A stretch of DNA of 61,954 nucleotides, taken from Bacteroidales bacterium (lineage in GTDB: Bacteria > Bacteroidota > Bacteroidia > Bacteroidales > F082). The stretch's first letter is position 1; each line of letters starts with the position of its first letter. Positions 8,233 through 16,311 of this stretch are shown here, one piece after another. The notes beneath the pieces were generated by a model. It worked only from the letters and a program-made list of their open reading frames with translations, was not told the DNA's origin and searched no databases. The translations under genes and the position numbers were made by a program. Where the stretch lies: contig JAUXMV010000103.1 in NCBI GenBank assembly GCA_030683155.1, positions 1-61,954 on the forward strand, read 5' to 3'.

Positions 8233-9732
8233 ATGAAAAACATCATTACACAATTCCGGCTGTTGGCATTTATAGTTTGCATTACAATCTCAAACTTTGG
8301 TATCGGCCAGCCATTAAAGCCTGTATGGATCAGCACGGGTGATTATGTTGCACCCACTTTCATGCTTGAAACTCCTGAAAGGTATATTTTGGGAACACTC
8401 GCAAGTACACTGAAACCTGATGGAAACATGGGCGATCCCTTTGTTGATTGGGGCAGTATTATTGTATCGACAGATAAAAATCTGATGATTCAGGACAGCA
8501 TTTTTATTCAATTTATCGACGACTGGTACGTAATGATTTATCAAACCCTGCTTCTGGACAATGGCCAGATTCTTTTAACTGGACGCGCCTTTCATACCGA
8601 TTCAAACGATTACAAACTGGGAATGATATGGTTGGATGAATCGTTGAACCAATTGCATCACAAATTGGTTGGTATTGAAAATCATTATATTGACCCAAGT
8701 GGCGCGATAGTCGTCAATCAGGCAGGGAATCTTGTAACCTGGGGTCATGTGCCGCAAAGGGAAGCTGTAGGTACTGAAACACCATCCAATCAGTACTTTT
8801 TCATTGAAATGGATCAAAATGGAGAAATCGTCAACAGTCTGGTGCAAAACCTTGATGGCAACCCATATTATTTGTGGCCTGTAGGTCCAGATAAATACCA
8901 TATGTGGAGCTGGGAGTACAGCGTCGTTCAGTTGAATGCTGATTTAAGCCATGATACTACCTATCCGATCAATCTGTCTTCTGAATTTTTTATCTGGCGA
9001 CCCCAGCCATTCAACGACCAAAGTTATTTTTTACTTGGTGACAGGCATGGTGACAGTCCTGGTATTCTTCAACTTAATATTGCAGTTGTGCATGTTGATA
9101 ATGAAGCAAATGTGCTGAATTCTTTTATGTTTGGTTTTGATGGAGAATTGGCCACCGGAGCATGCTTGAGCAGCATTGATCCTGATATTTTGTTCATAGG
9201 TGGGACGAGAAGGGAGGTAGATTTGACGCTGATTGATTCTACTGATTTTAACCAAATTTTTATCAACAAAACCAATATTTCAGGCGAAATAATTAGAACT
9301 AGCTTTTATAGTACAAACGGTCAAATATGGCTGGGTAATCTCTTAGCCACTTCTGATGGGGGATGCCTTATCTCTGGTGGATATTATGACTTTATGAATC
9401 ATCCTTTTACACATATTTCAGATGCATTTTTTCTGAAAATGGATGCCAATGGCATAATTACTAGTCTGCAAACAAATAAAACGCCCTTAAAGCCAACAGC
9501 TTATACAATACATCCCAATCCGGTTAAAGAAAAATTCAGGATTCAGTGTGCAACTGGTCAGACAACTAAGGCAATGCTTTACAACCTGAACGGTGCATTG
9601 GTACAGCGTTTTGAGTTTGTTTCGGATTTTGAAGCCGATGTTTCGACTCTCATGCCAGGAGCCTATTTACTGCAACTCAACCGGCAGGATGGTTACATGG
9701 AATCAAGAAAATTGATAATTATGAACAGATAA
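8233..9732 (+). CDS. Secreted protein with T9SS type A sorting domain
   Basis: A 499-residue secreted protein. A signal peptide ends near residue 25 (FGIGQ). The middle has repeated motifs of the type 'GGxxGDxLxxxKMDxNG' (DAFFLKMDANGII, FFIEMDQNGEIV, LGMIWLDESLNQ), as in delta-60/PQQ-like repeat proteins that fold as beta-propellers. The last ~75 residues (HPNPVKEKFRIQ, LYNLNGALV, LMPGAYLLQL) are a type IX secretion C-terminal domain, so it should be exported and attached to the cell surface. It follows the orphan lipoprotein by 33 bp and may be cotranscribed. Confidence 0.88.
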   Translation: MKNIITQFRLLAFIVCITISNFGIGQPLKPVWISTGDYVAPTFMLETPERYILGTLASTLKPDGNMGDPFVDWGSIIVSTDKNLMIQDSIFIQFIDDWYVMIYQTLLLDNGQILLTGRAFHTDSNDYKLGMIWLDESLNQLHHKLVGIENHYIDPSGAIVVNQAGNLVTWGHVPQREAVGTETPSNQYFFIEMDQNGEIVNSLVQNLDGNPYYLWPVGPDKYHMWSWEYSVVQLNADLSHDTTYPINLSSEFFIWRPQPFNDQSYFLLGDRHGDSPGILQLNIAVVHVDNEANVLNSFMFGFDGELATGACLSSIDPDILFIGGTRREVDLTLIDSTDFNQIFINKTNISGEIIRTSFYSTNGQIWLGNLLATSDGGCLISGGYYDFMNHPFTHISDAFFLKMDANGIITSLQTNKTPLKPTAYTIHPNPVKEKFRIQCATGQTTKAMLYNLNGALVQRFEFVSDFEADVSTLMPGAYLLQLNRQDGYMESRKLIIMNR

Positions 9733-9795
9733 AAACCAAAGCATCGAAATTATCCAAAGTATATTACAATTTGCTTTAATGCATTTTGTTGTGAA

Positions 9796-9829
9796 AAAAC
9801 GGCTGAAACATCTCTGCATCAGCCGTTTT
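9796..9829. terminator. Bidirectional intrinsic terminator
   Basis: Arms AAAACGGCTGA (9796-9806) and TCAGCCGTTTT (9819-9829) form an 11-bp hairpin with A- and T-rich flanks on both sides. It lies between the converging T9SS protein gene and fumC and can serve both. Confidence 0.8.
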
Positions 9830-9850
9830 ATTTATCAGTACAAGATAAGT

Positions 9851-11236
9851 TTAAATCATCTTTTTTGGATCAACCCATTCAGTGAACTGTTCGTCGGTGA
9901 GCAATCCCAATGCGAGTGCTGCCTGGCGCAGTGTGCTTTTTTCGGCATGTGCTTTTTTGGCAATTTTGGCTGCGTTGTCGTAGCCAATGTACGGATTCAG
10001 GGCTGTGACAAGCATCAGTGAGTTTTCGAGGTTCATTTTTATGCGCTCCTCATCGGCTTCAATATCCACTACTGCATGGTCAGTAAAGCTCACGCATCCA
10101 TCACCGAGCAGACGTGCCGCCTGAAGCAGATTGTAAATCATCACAGGCTTGAAGACATTGAGTTGAAAATGACCCTGCATTCCACCGGCAGTGATGGCAG
10201 CATCGTTGCCAATAACCTGTGCGCAAACCATCGAAAGGGATTCGTTTTGTGTCGGATTCACCTTGCCCGGCATAATCGATGAACCGGGTTCATTGGCCGG
10301 TAAAATGATTTCGCCTATACCACAGCGTGGCCCTGAAGCCATAAGACGCGTGTTGTTGGCAATATGCATCAGGCTTACTGCCAATTGTTTGAGTGCGCCC
10401 GAAGTTTCGACAATGGCATCGTGCGCTGAGAGGGCTTCAAACTTATTGGGAGCAGTGACAAATGGCAAACCGCTGAGTTTTGAAATGTTTTCGGCAACTT
10501 TTTCCGAATAACCTTTTGGCGTATTGATGCCTGTTCCGACAGCGGTTCCGCCCAAAGCAAGTTCACTCAAATGATCGAGGGTGTTTTTCAAGGCCTTTAT
10601 TCCATGGTCTAACTGCGAAACATAACCTGAAAACTCTTGTCCTAAAGTAAGTGGTGTGGCATCCATCAGGTGGGTACGGCCAATTTTTACAACATCTTTG
10701 AAAGCAAGCGCTTTTTCGTTGAGTGCATCACGCAGTTTTTCAACACCAGGAATGGTGACTTCAACAACCATTTTGTAGGCTGCGATATGCATTGCTGTTG
10801 GAAAAGTGTCGTTTGAAGACTGTGATTTATTCACGTCGTCGTTTGGGTGGATGATCTTTTTGGCATCATCGAGGCTGCCGCCACCAATCACATGTGCGCG
10901 GTTAGCAATGACTTCATTCACGTTCATATTGCTTTGTGTGCCGGAGCCTGTCTGCCAGATAACGAGCGGGAAATTGTCGTCTAACTTACCTTCCAGAATT
11001 TCATCAGCTGCTTTGGCAATGAGGTCGCATTTTTCTGTTGAAAGCACACCGAGCTCCATGTTGGTGATGGCTGCAGCTTTTTTCAGATAGGCAAAAGCAT
11101 AAACAATTTCCTGTGGCATGGAACCTTCAGGCCCAATGCGGAAATTGTTGCGTGAACGTTCTGTTTGGGCGCCCCAGTATTTTTCGGCTGGCACCTCCAC
11201 CGGTCCCATTGTGTCTTTTTCGATGCGGAATTTCAT
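9851..11236 (-). CDS. fumC: Fumarate hydratase class II
   Basis: A 461-residue homotetrameric, iron-free fumarase that interconverts fumarate and malate in the cytoplasm. The family signature [13 protein letters not shown] is at 318-330, with the substrate-site segments [14 protein letters not shown] (97-109), [11 protein letters not shown] (140-150) and the TH pair at 188-189 in GRTHLMDA. Length is normal. It is the last gene of a tight run prfB, ArsC-like, four-helix bundle, fumC with gaps of 11-27 bp. Together with mdh at 15.1 kb it provides adjacent steps of the (probably reductive or branched) citric acid pathway. Confidence 0.96.
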   Translation of the reverse strand: MKFRIEKDTMGPVEVPAEKYWGAQTERSRNNFRIGPEGSMPQEIVYAFAYLKKAAAITNMELGVLSTEKCDLIAKAADEILEGKLDDNFPLVIWQTGSGTQSNMNVNEVIANRAHVIGGGSLDDAKKIIHPNDDVNKSQSSNDTFPTAMHIAAYKMVVEVTIPGVEKLRDALNEKALAFKDVVKIGRTHLMDATPLTLGQEFSGYVSQLDHGIKALKNTLDHLSELALGGTAVGTGINTPKGYSEKVAENISKLSGLPFVTAPNKFEALSAHDAIVETSGALKQLAVSLMHIANNTRLMASGPRCGIGEIILPANEPGSSIMPGKVNPTQNESLSMVCAQVIGNDAAITAGGMQGHFQLNVFKPVMIYNLLQAARLLGDGCVSFTDHAVVDIEADEERIKMNLENSLMLVTALNPYIGYDNAAKIAKKAHAEKSTLRQAALALGLLTDEQFTEWVDPKKMI

Positions 11237-11263
11237 GGTAAAAGTTTTTTGGTTTGAAAATTT

Positions 11264-11635
11264 TTATTTGAATTTCTTTTCTATACGACTGCTTATGTTA
11301 TGTAAATCTTCGCCGATTTTGCGCATGTCTTCCTGATAGCTTTCAAATTCACTTTTTTTCAGAATGCCAATCTGAGAACATACATAGAGCAAAGTTTCCA
11401 CTTCAAAAAGCACTTCAGCTGCTTTACGCATATTTTCTGCACTGCCGGGCTGAATACCGTTTCGTGTGCCGGAAGCCACTAGCACGGGCAGGTCAACGAT
11501 ACGGGTTCTTATTCTGCGGGTGATACCTTCTTTTTCTTCGGGAGGAAACGTTGAGCTGATTGCATAGATGAGTTTGACAAACTGCATCAGGTTTTCCCAT
11601 ACCGGAAGATTTGTAAATTGGTGGTTTTTATTCAT
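11264..11635 (-). CDS. Four-helix-bundle protein (23S rRNA intervening-sequence protein family)
   Basis: A 123-residue helical protein. The pattern LPVWENLMQFVKLIYAISSTFP followed by GITRRIRTRIVDLPVLVASG matches the family found inside some 23S rRNA intervening sequences and widely in Bacteroidota genomes (usual form: 'VW..A..L...IY..T..FP..E..GL..Q.RRA..SIP.NIAEG'). Here it is a free-standing gene 12 bp after an ArsC-like gene and 27 bp before fumC. Its biochemical role is not established in the family. Confidence 0.82.
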   Translation of the reverse strand: MNKNHQFTNLPVWENLMQFVKLIYAISSTFPPEEKEGITRRIRTRIVDLPVLVASGTRNGIQPGSAENMRKAAEVLFEVETLLYVCSQIGILKKSEFESYQEDMRKIGEDLHNISSRIEKKFK

Positions 11636-11647
11636 AGAAAAATGTTT

Positions 11648-11989
11648 TTACAAAATTCGTAAAATATTCTCAGGAGGATCAGCCCAGACAGCTTTTTCTT
11701 CTGTTTCGACGAGAGGACGCTTCAGAAGCTTTGGATTTGCCGCAATTTCTGCTATCAGCTCACTGTTCGATAACTGACTGTCTTTAATGTTTTCCTTGTA
11801 ATACTCTTCTTGTTTGCGCATCATTTCGCCTGCAGCAAGACCCGTTTTCTTAATCAGGGCTGCCATTTCTTTTGTCGTAAGTGGATTTTTGAGGTAGTCA
11901 ATTACTTCAAATTCTTTGTTAAGACTTTTAAGATACTCTAAACCAGCTCTGGATTTTTTGCATCTTGAATTGTGATAGATTTTAATCAT
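11648..11989 (-). CDS. ArsC-family thioredoxin-fold protein (arsenate reductase-like)
   Basis: A 113-residue protein with the ArsC/Spx fold. The catalytic cysteine is Cys10 in HNSRCKKSR, close to the NPRCSKSR motif of glutaredoxin-dependent arsenate reductases, and RPLVET near residue 92 retains the family's conserved arginine. It may reduce arsenate, but many ArsC-like proteins lie outside ars operons, as here between prfB and a four-helix-bundle gene, and no arsenite exporter or ArsR is nearby. Function in arsenic resistance is therefore uncertain. Confidence 0.82.
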   Translation of the reverse strand: MIKIYHNSRCKKSRAGLEYLKSLNKEFEVIDYLKNPLTTKEMAALIKKTGLAAGEMMRKQEEYYKENIKDSQLSNSELIAEIAANPKLLKRPLVETEEKAVWADPPENILRIL

Positions 11990-12000
11990 GATTTTTTTTG

Positions 12001-13090
12001 TTAGTCTCTGCCAAATTCCATGAGGAATGCTTTCAGAAAACCATTCAGGTCACCATCCAGCACGCCCTGCGCGTTGGATGTTTCAAAACCTGTTCTGTTA
12101 TCTTTTACAAGTTTATAAGGATGCAAAACGTAGGATCGTATCTGTGATCCCCATTCAATTTTCTTTTTGCTTCCCTCAATGATGTCAATGGCTTCCTGTT
12201 TTTTTCTTAATTCGAGTTCATATAATTGTGAACGCAGCATCTGCATTGCTTTTTCCCTGTTTTGGCCTTGCGACCGTGTTACCTGACATTCGATCACGAT
12301 GCCTGAAGGCGCATGTCGCAAACGAACGGCTGTTTCTACTTTGTTTACATTTTGCCCGCCCGGACCACTCGAACGAAAGGTGTCCCAGCTGATATCGGAA
12401 GGATTGATTACAATAGTGATATTGTCGTCCACCACCGGATATACATAAACAGAAGCAAAACTTGTATGCCTTCTGTTTGCTGAATCAAATGGTGAAAGCC
12501 TTACCAAACGATGAACGCCGTTTTCGCCTTTCAGATAACCAAAGGCATAGTCACCCTCTATTTCGAGCGAAACGCTTTTGATGCCTGCCACTTCGCCCTC
12601 CTGAAGGTCGAGTTGTTTCACCTTATATTTGTTGTCTTCAGCCCACATAAGATACATGCGCATAAGCATTTCTGCCCAATCCTGACTTTCGGTGCCGCCT
12701 GCGCCGGCATTGATGTTTACAATGGCCGCAAGCTTATCTTCTTCGCCGCCGAGCATATTCAGAAACTCCAGATGCTCAATCTTTTCGAGGCAGTTTTTGT
12801 AGGCCAGATCAATGTCATTTTCGTCGGCATCGCCACTCTCAAAAAAATCGCGGGCCAATGCAAGTTCTTCATAAAGTTGCACTGCTGTGGCATAACCTTC
12901 TGTCCAGCGTTTTTTTTCGTTGATAACTTTAAGCTGTTGCTCGGCTTTTTTGGCATCATCCCAAAAGTCGGGAGCAAGCGTCTTTTCTTCTTCTTCTTCT
13001 ATTTCAATCTTTTTACGATCGACGTCAAAGATGCCTCCTCAGGGCTTCAAGCCTCTTACCCAATTCCTTGTACTGTTCGGTATTGATCAT
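12001..13090 (-). CDS. prfB: Peptide chain release factor 2, programmed +1 frameshift
   Basis: Release factor 2 recognises UGA and UAA and triggers peptide release through its GGQ loop ([12 protein letters not shown]); the stop-reading SPF tripeptide is present in [13 protein letters not shown]. The complete gene begins at the ATG at 13090 with 21 codons ([12 protein letters not shown] through RRHL), meets an in-frame TGA at 13027-13025, and continues after a +1 slip into the long downstream frame. The product is about 362 residues, the normal RF2 length. It heads a tight cluster with the ArsC-like, four-helix-bundle and fumC genes. An annotation starting only inside the second frame would miss about 70 residues. 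Confidence 0.95.
13024..13039 (-). promoter_or_regulatory. RF2 programmed frameshift signal
   Basis: On the minus strand the sequence reads AGGAGG, CAT, CTT, TGA, C. This is the textbook arrangement: a Shine-Dalgarno-like AGGAGG three bases before the CTT slip codon, then the UGA that RF2 itself reads. When RF2 is scarce, the ribosome slips and makes more RF2. The AGGAGG is notable in a Bacteroidota genome, where start sites rarely use strong Shine-Dalgarno sequences. Confidence 0.95.
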
Positions 13091-13203
13091 ATTTTATTCG
13101 TATTTGTGTGATTAATCAATTTTATAATGTGGGGATTTAAATCTGTAATAGATGCCGCAATGAAAGTCGCGAAGTTACATAAAAAGGCAATAAACCGCTG
13201 TAG

Positions 13204-13656
13204 CTAAATCTTTTCGTTGATTATCTGCCAAACCAAGGAAGGTTGAAATCCTTTCTGAATGGCATATTGGGCCAGTTTTGCATTGTATTTATAGGGGTCT
13301 GACTCATTAATCTTTTTTGAAGACAGTACTTTTTTTAAAATTTGAATATACTCTTCACTGTCAAGCTCTTCTAATCCAATCTGAATGATGAGATCGGGTA
13401 TGTTTTTGCTTCGCAGGGCATACAGAATTTTATTTCTTCCCCATTTGTTGATTCTGAGTTTTCCCAACGCAAAAGCACGCACAAAGCGGTCTTCATCCAG
13501 ATAGTTTTCGTTTTCAAGCTGAATAACTATTTTGTCGATTAACTCACTTTGCACACTCCATTGTGATAGTTTGTTTTTCACATCTTGTATGCAGCGTTCT
13601 TCGTAATCGCAGTATTGACGTGCTTTTTCAAGCATTATTGTTTGCTCCGGCGTCAT
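13204..13656 (-). CDS. recX: RecX family regulatory protein
   Basis: A 150-residue protein built of three-helix repeats typical of RecX, which binds and inhibits RecA filaments. Recognisable segments are AFALGKLRINKWGRNKILYALRSKNI (the conserved 'R....G..+I...L..KGI' pattern) in the middle and YLDEDRFVRAF just before it. It ends 113 bp upstream of the prfB start. recA is not in the window. Confidence 0.85.
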   Translation of the reverse strand: MTPEQTIMLEKARQYCDYEERCIQDVKNKLSQWSVQSELIDKIVIQLENENYLDEDRFVRAFALGKLRINKWGRNKILYALRSKNIPDLIIQIGLEELDSEEYIQILKKVLSSKKINESDPYKYNAKLAQYAIQKGFQPSLVWQIINEKI

Positions 13657-13731
13657 AAATAGCGTTATTGGTTTTACGACTGCAATGTACGCAAAAAACT
13701 GCCTGAAAGCAAGTTACATACAGAAAGAGTT

Positions 13732-14190
13732 TCAGTTGGAAAAAGCGTTTAAAGTCACATCAAAAATTAGAATGGAGTTGGCCGGTATGGTTCCGGTGAC
13801 TCTGTTTCCATAGCCGAGGGTTGAAGGAAGATATAGCTTGATTCTTCCGCCGGTGCCAATAAGTGGAATTCCAAGCTGCCATCCTGTGATAAGGCTGCTG
13901 AGGGGAGAAGTAAAACTATTGCTTTCATCGAATGTGGCTCCTGTCATTAAGGTTCCTTTGTACTTGACCGTTACTGTTGAATTTACCGTTGGTTTCGATT
14001 CAGATCCGGGAACTGAAATGACGTAATAAAAACCACTTTCGCTATACTGTGCCTCGATGCCGCTGTTATTAAGAAAGGTTTTGATTTTTTCGAGATCAAC
14101 CGCTTGTTGGTCAACCGCGTCTTTGGTGCAACCTGAAAGCAAAAAAATAAAAATAAATGCTATCGGAAGCAGTGAAATTTTAATGTTCAT
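13732..14190 (-). CDS. FKBP-type peptidyl-prolyl isomerase lipoprotein
   Basis: A 152-residue lipoprotein (signal ends LLSGC, Cys20) with a C-terminal FKBP domain: TVTVKYKGTLMTGATFDES, then GWQLGIPLIGTGGRIKLYLPSTLGYGNR and IPANSILIFDVTLN. It should assist proline isomerisation in proteins folding at the envelope. Bacteroidota typically encode several such lipidated FKBPs. It has no clear operon partner. Confidence 0.9.
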   Translation of the reverse strand: MNIKISLLPIAFIFIFLLSGCTKDAVDQQAVDLEKIKTFLNNSGIEAQYSESGFYYVISVPGSESKPTVNSTVTVKYKGTLMTGATFDESNSFTSPLSSLITGWQLGIPLIGTGGRIKLYLPSTLGYGNRVTGTIPANSILIFDVTLNAFSN

Positions 14191-14288
14191 ATAAATTTAA
14201 GTTTGTTTAAGCCATTGTCAGGCGTTCAATTAAAAAGTGAAATAATAATTTATGTTTTTTTTTGGCTACTTATGGTTTCATAACCTGT

Positions 14289-14984
14289 TCATGCGTTGTG
14301 TGCTTTGATCAGCTCACCGACCAACTCCGGCAAACCGGTGGCAGCAGTTTTTTTGATGTAGACAACATTGGTGAGGTATGAAGAGGCCGTAGCTTTTGGA
14401 TCGACCAGATAAACCGGTATAGAAGAGGGTGCATAATCAAGCAGGCCTGCCGCCGGATACACTTGCAATGAGGTGCCAACAACAATCATAATATCGGCTT
14501 TTCTAGTGATGGGAATCGCCTTCGAAATATTGGGGACAGCTTCTCCGAACCAAACAATATGTGGCCTGAGCTGAGCGCCTTCGGCACATTTATCGCCCTT
14601 TTTCAGTTCCCAATGGTCGAGGGTGTACACAAGACCGGGATTTTTGGTGCTGCGTACTTTCTTCAGTTCTCCATGGAGGTGTAAAACGTTTTTCGAGCCG
14701 GCTCTTTCATGCAGATCGTCCACATTTTGGGTTATGATATCGACATGAAAATAAGATTCCAACTTAACCAACGCATGATGGCCTTCATTGGGTTCAACTT
14801 CAAAAAGCTGTTTGCGTCTTTCGTTGTAAAAATCCAGTACAAGCTGCATATTTCTTTCCCAGGCCTCCGGAGTGGCAAGGTCTTCGAAACGATGTGTGCG
14901 CCACAGACCATCATCATCTCTGAAGGTCTTGATACCACTTTCGGCACTGATGCCGGCACCTGTAAGCACTACAATTCTTTTCAT
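14289..14984 (-). CDS. NAD-dependent protein deacylase (sirtuin), zinc-cysteine-less form
   Basis: A 231-residue sirtuin removing acyl groups from lysines with NAD as cosubstrate. The NAD motif GAGISAESGIKTFRD lies near residues 9-23, QNVDDLHERAG in the middle, and the catalytic histidine in HLHGELKKV. The four cysteines that normally hold a zinc between this His and LRPHIVWFGE are absent; the intervening loop is VRSTKNPGLVYTLDHWELKKGDKC. The MK at 14984 is chosen because the motif then begins at the usual distance; an upstream TTG at 15002 is less likely. Substrate class (acetyl, succinyl) is unresolved. Confidence 0.92.
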   Translation of the reverse strand: MKRIVVLTGAGISAESGIKTFRDDDGLWRTHRFEDLATPEAWERNMQLVLDFYNERRKQLFEVEPNEGHHALVKLESYFHVDIITQNVDDLHERAGSKNVLHLHGELKKVRSTKNPGLVYTLDHWELKKGDKCAEGAQLRPHIVWFGEAVPNISKAIPITRKADIMIVVGTSLQVYPAAGLLDYAPSSIPVYLVDPKATASSYLTNVVYIKKTAATGLPELVGELIKAHNA

Positions 14985-15059
14985 AATAATCCTTTCAGAC
15001 AAAATTTATTTTGAGTGTTTTCAGGAGGTAAAATTACAATATGTACTTCAAACCGACAT

Positions 15060-15092
15060 AAAGAAAGCCGCTCCCGAAAGGCGGCTTTCTTT
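15060..15092 (-). terminator. Intrinsic terminator of mdh
   Basis: Arms AAGAAAGCCGC (15061-15071) and GCGGCTTTCTT (15081-15091) flank the loop TCCCGAAAG, just downstream of the mdh stop at 15105 on the minus strand and ending in T-rich sequence. Confidence 0.8.
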
Positions 15093-15104
15093 GGAATGTT
15101 TTTT

Positions 15105-16043
15105 TTAGAATAATTTCATTTCGTCCAATACCTTCATCAAGCCTTGAACTGATTCGGATGAATCATAAAGCAACTTCTTCTCTTCTTTATTCAGATCTAC
15201 TTCAATGATTTCTTCGATACCGCGACGGCCGAGTTTTACAGGTACACCAAGATATACATCTCTCAGTCCATATTCACCTTGTAAGTATGCGCAAACAGGG
15301 AAGATACGGTTTTGATCGTCAACAATGGCTTCAACCATTTGTGCAGCAGCGGCTCCCGGAGCATACCATGCAGAGGTTCCCATCAGATTTACGAGCTCAC
15401 CACCACCTTTTTTAGTGCGTTCCACAATCTTGTCGAGTTCTTCTTTTCCAAGAAGCTCAGTTACCGGAATACCATTGATTGATGTGTATCTCGGCAGTGG
15501 AACCATTGTATCGCCATGGCCTCCCATCAAAAGGGCATGCACGTCGGTGGGAGAAACATTCAATGCGTCAGAAATAAATGCACGATAGCGGGCAGTATCC
15601 AATGTTCCGGCCATACCGAAAACCTTGCGGGATGGTTTGTTGCTTGCCATATAAGCTGCATAGGTCATTACGTCAAGCGGATTTGAAACCACAATGATGA
15701 TGGCATCAGGCGAGTATTTGACGGCCTTTTCGGTCACTTCCTTCACAATGTTTGCGTTTGTCTTAATCAAATCATCGCGCGACATGCCGGGTTTACGCGG
15801 CAAGCCTGAGGTTATAACAATAACCCCTGAACCTTTGGTTTTCAGGTAATCGTTCGTTGAACCTGTAACACGTGTGTTGTAATGGTTGATAGGGGCAGTC
15901 TGCCAGATATCGAGGGCTTTGCCTTCGGCAGTACCTTCTTTGATATCAACCAGAACAACTTCTTTACAAAGATTTTTGTGAGCGATAACATTGGCGCAGG
16001 TTGCACCTACATTTCCGGCTCCGATAACAGTGATTTTTTCCAT
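15105..16043 (-). CDS. mdh: Malate dehydrogenase (LDH-like type)
   Basis: A 312-residue cytoplasmic NAD-dependent dehydrogenase. The Rossmann motif GAGNVGATCA is at 7-16, an acidic residue ends strand 2 (VVLVDIKEG), favouring NAD over NADP, GLPRKPGMSRDDL carries the arginines that select malate/oxaloacetate rather than lactate, and GGHGDTMVPLPRYTSI holds the catalytic histidine. Length and motifs match bacterial LDH-like malate dehydrogenases. It works directly downstream of fumarase in the citric acid pathway. Confidence 0.95.
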   Translation of the reverse strand: MEKITVIGAGNVGATCANVIAHKNLCKEVVLVDIKEGTAEGKALDIWQTAPINHYNTRVTGSTNDYLKTKGSGVIVITSGLPRKPGMSRDDLIKTNANIVKEVTEKAVKYSPDAIIIVVSNPLDVMTYAAYMASNKPSRKVFGMAGTLDTARYRAFISDALNVSPTDVHALLMGGHGDTMVPLPRYTSINGIPVTELLGKEELDKIVERTKKGGGELVNLMGTSAWYAPGAAAAQMVEAIVDDQNRIFPVCAYLQGEYGLRDVYLGVPVKLGRRGIEEIIEVDLNKEEKKLLYDSSESVQGLMKVLDEMKLF

Positions 16044-16167
16044 AGTTGTGTATTTAACTTTGTTTCGAATAATTCAGTTTTTTCCATTTTGTTGTGCAAC
16101 CCGACTTATTTTTTTCTACAAACCAAATGTTGAAACATCAAAGAAGTTGCGCAAACGAAGTAATGCA

Positions 16168-16175
16168 CAAATATA
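16168..16175 (-). promoter_or_regulatory. Candidate -7 box for mdh
   Basis: Minus strand TATATTTG at 16175-16168 fits TAnnTTTG and lies about 125 bp before the mdh ATG. No good -33 element is seen. Confidence 0.35.
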
Positions 16176-16267
16176 CATATCTTGTTTTATGTTTGTTGCC
16201 GGCAAATTAATTTTTTAGTCTTTATTGTGATTTTTTTTGACGTAAGTTATGTCTTCAGCATGCATAA

Positions 16268-16296
16268 AAAAGGCCGGATTGTTTGTCCGGCCTTTT
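16268..16296 (-). terminator. Intrinsic terminator of the beta-propeller gene
   Basis: AAAAGGCCGGA (16268-16278) and TCCGGCCTTTT (16286-16296) form an 11-bp stem with a 7-nt loop, followed on the minus strand by a T run, 16 bp after the stop at 16312. Confidence 0.88.
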
Positions 16297-16311
16297 ATGA
16301 AGATTTAAAAT

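Noticed and set aside
12511-13086. 191-codon plus-strand frame opposite prfB
   Set aside because: Phenylalanine-rich shadow of the strongly conserved prfB coding strand.
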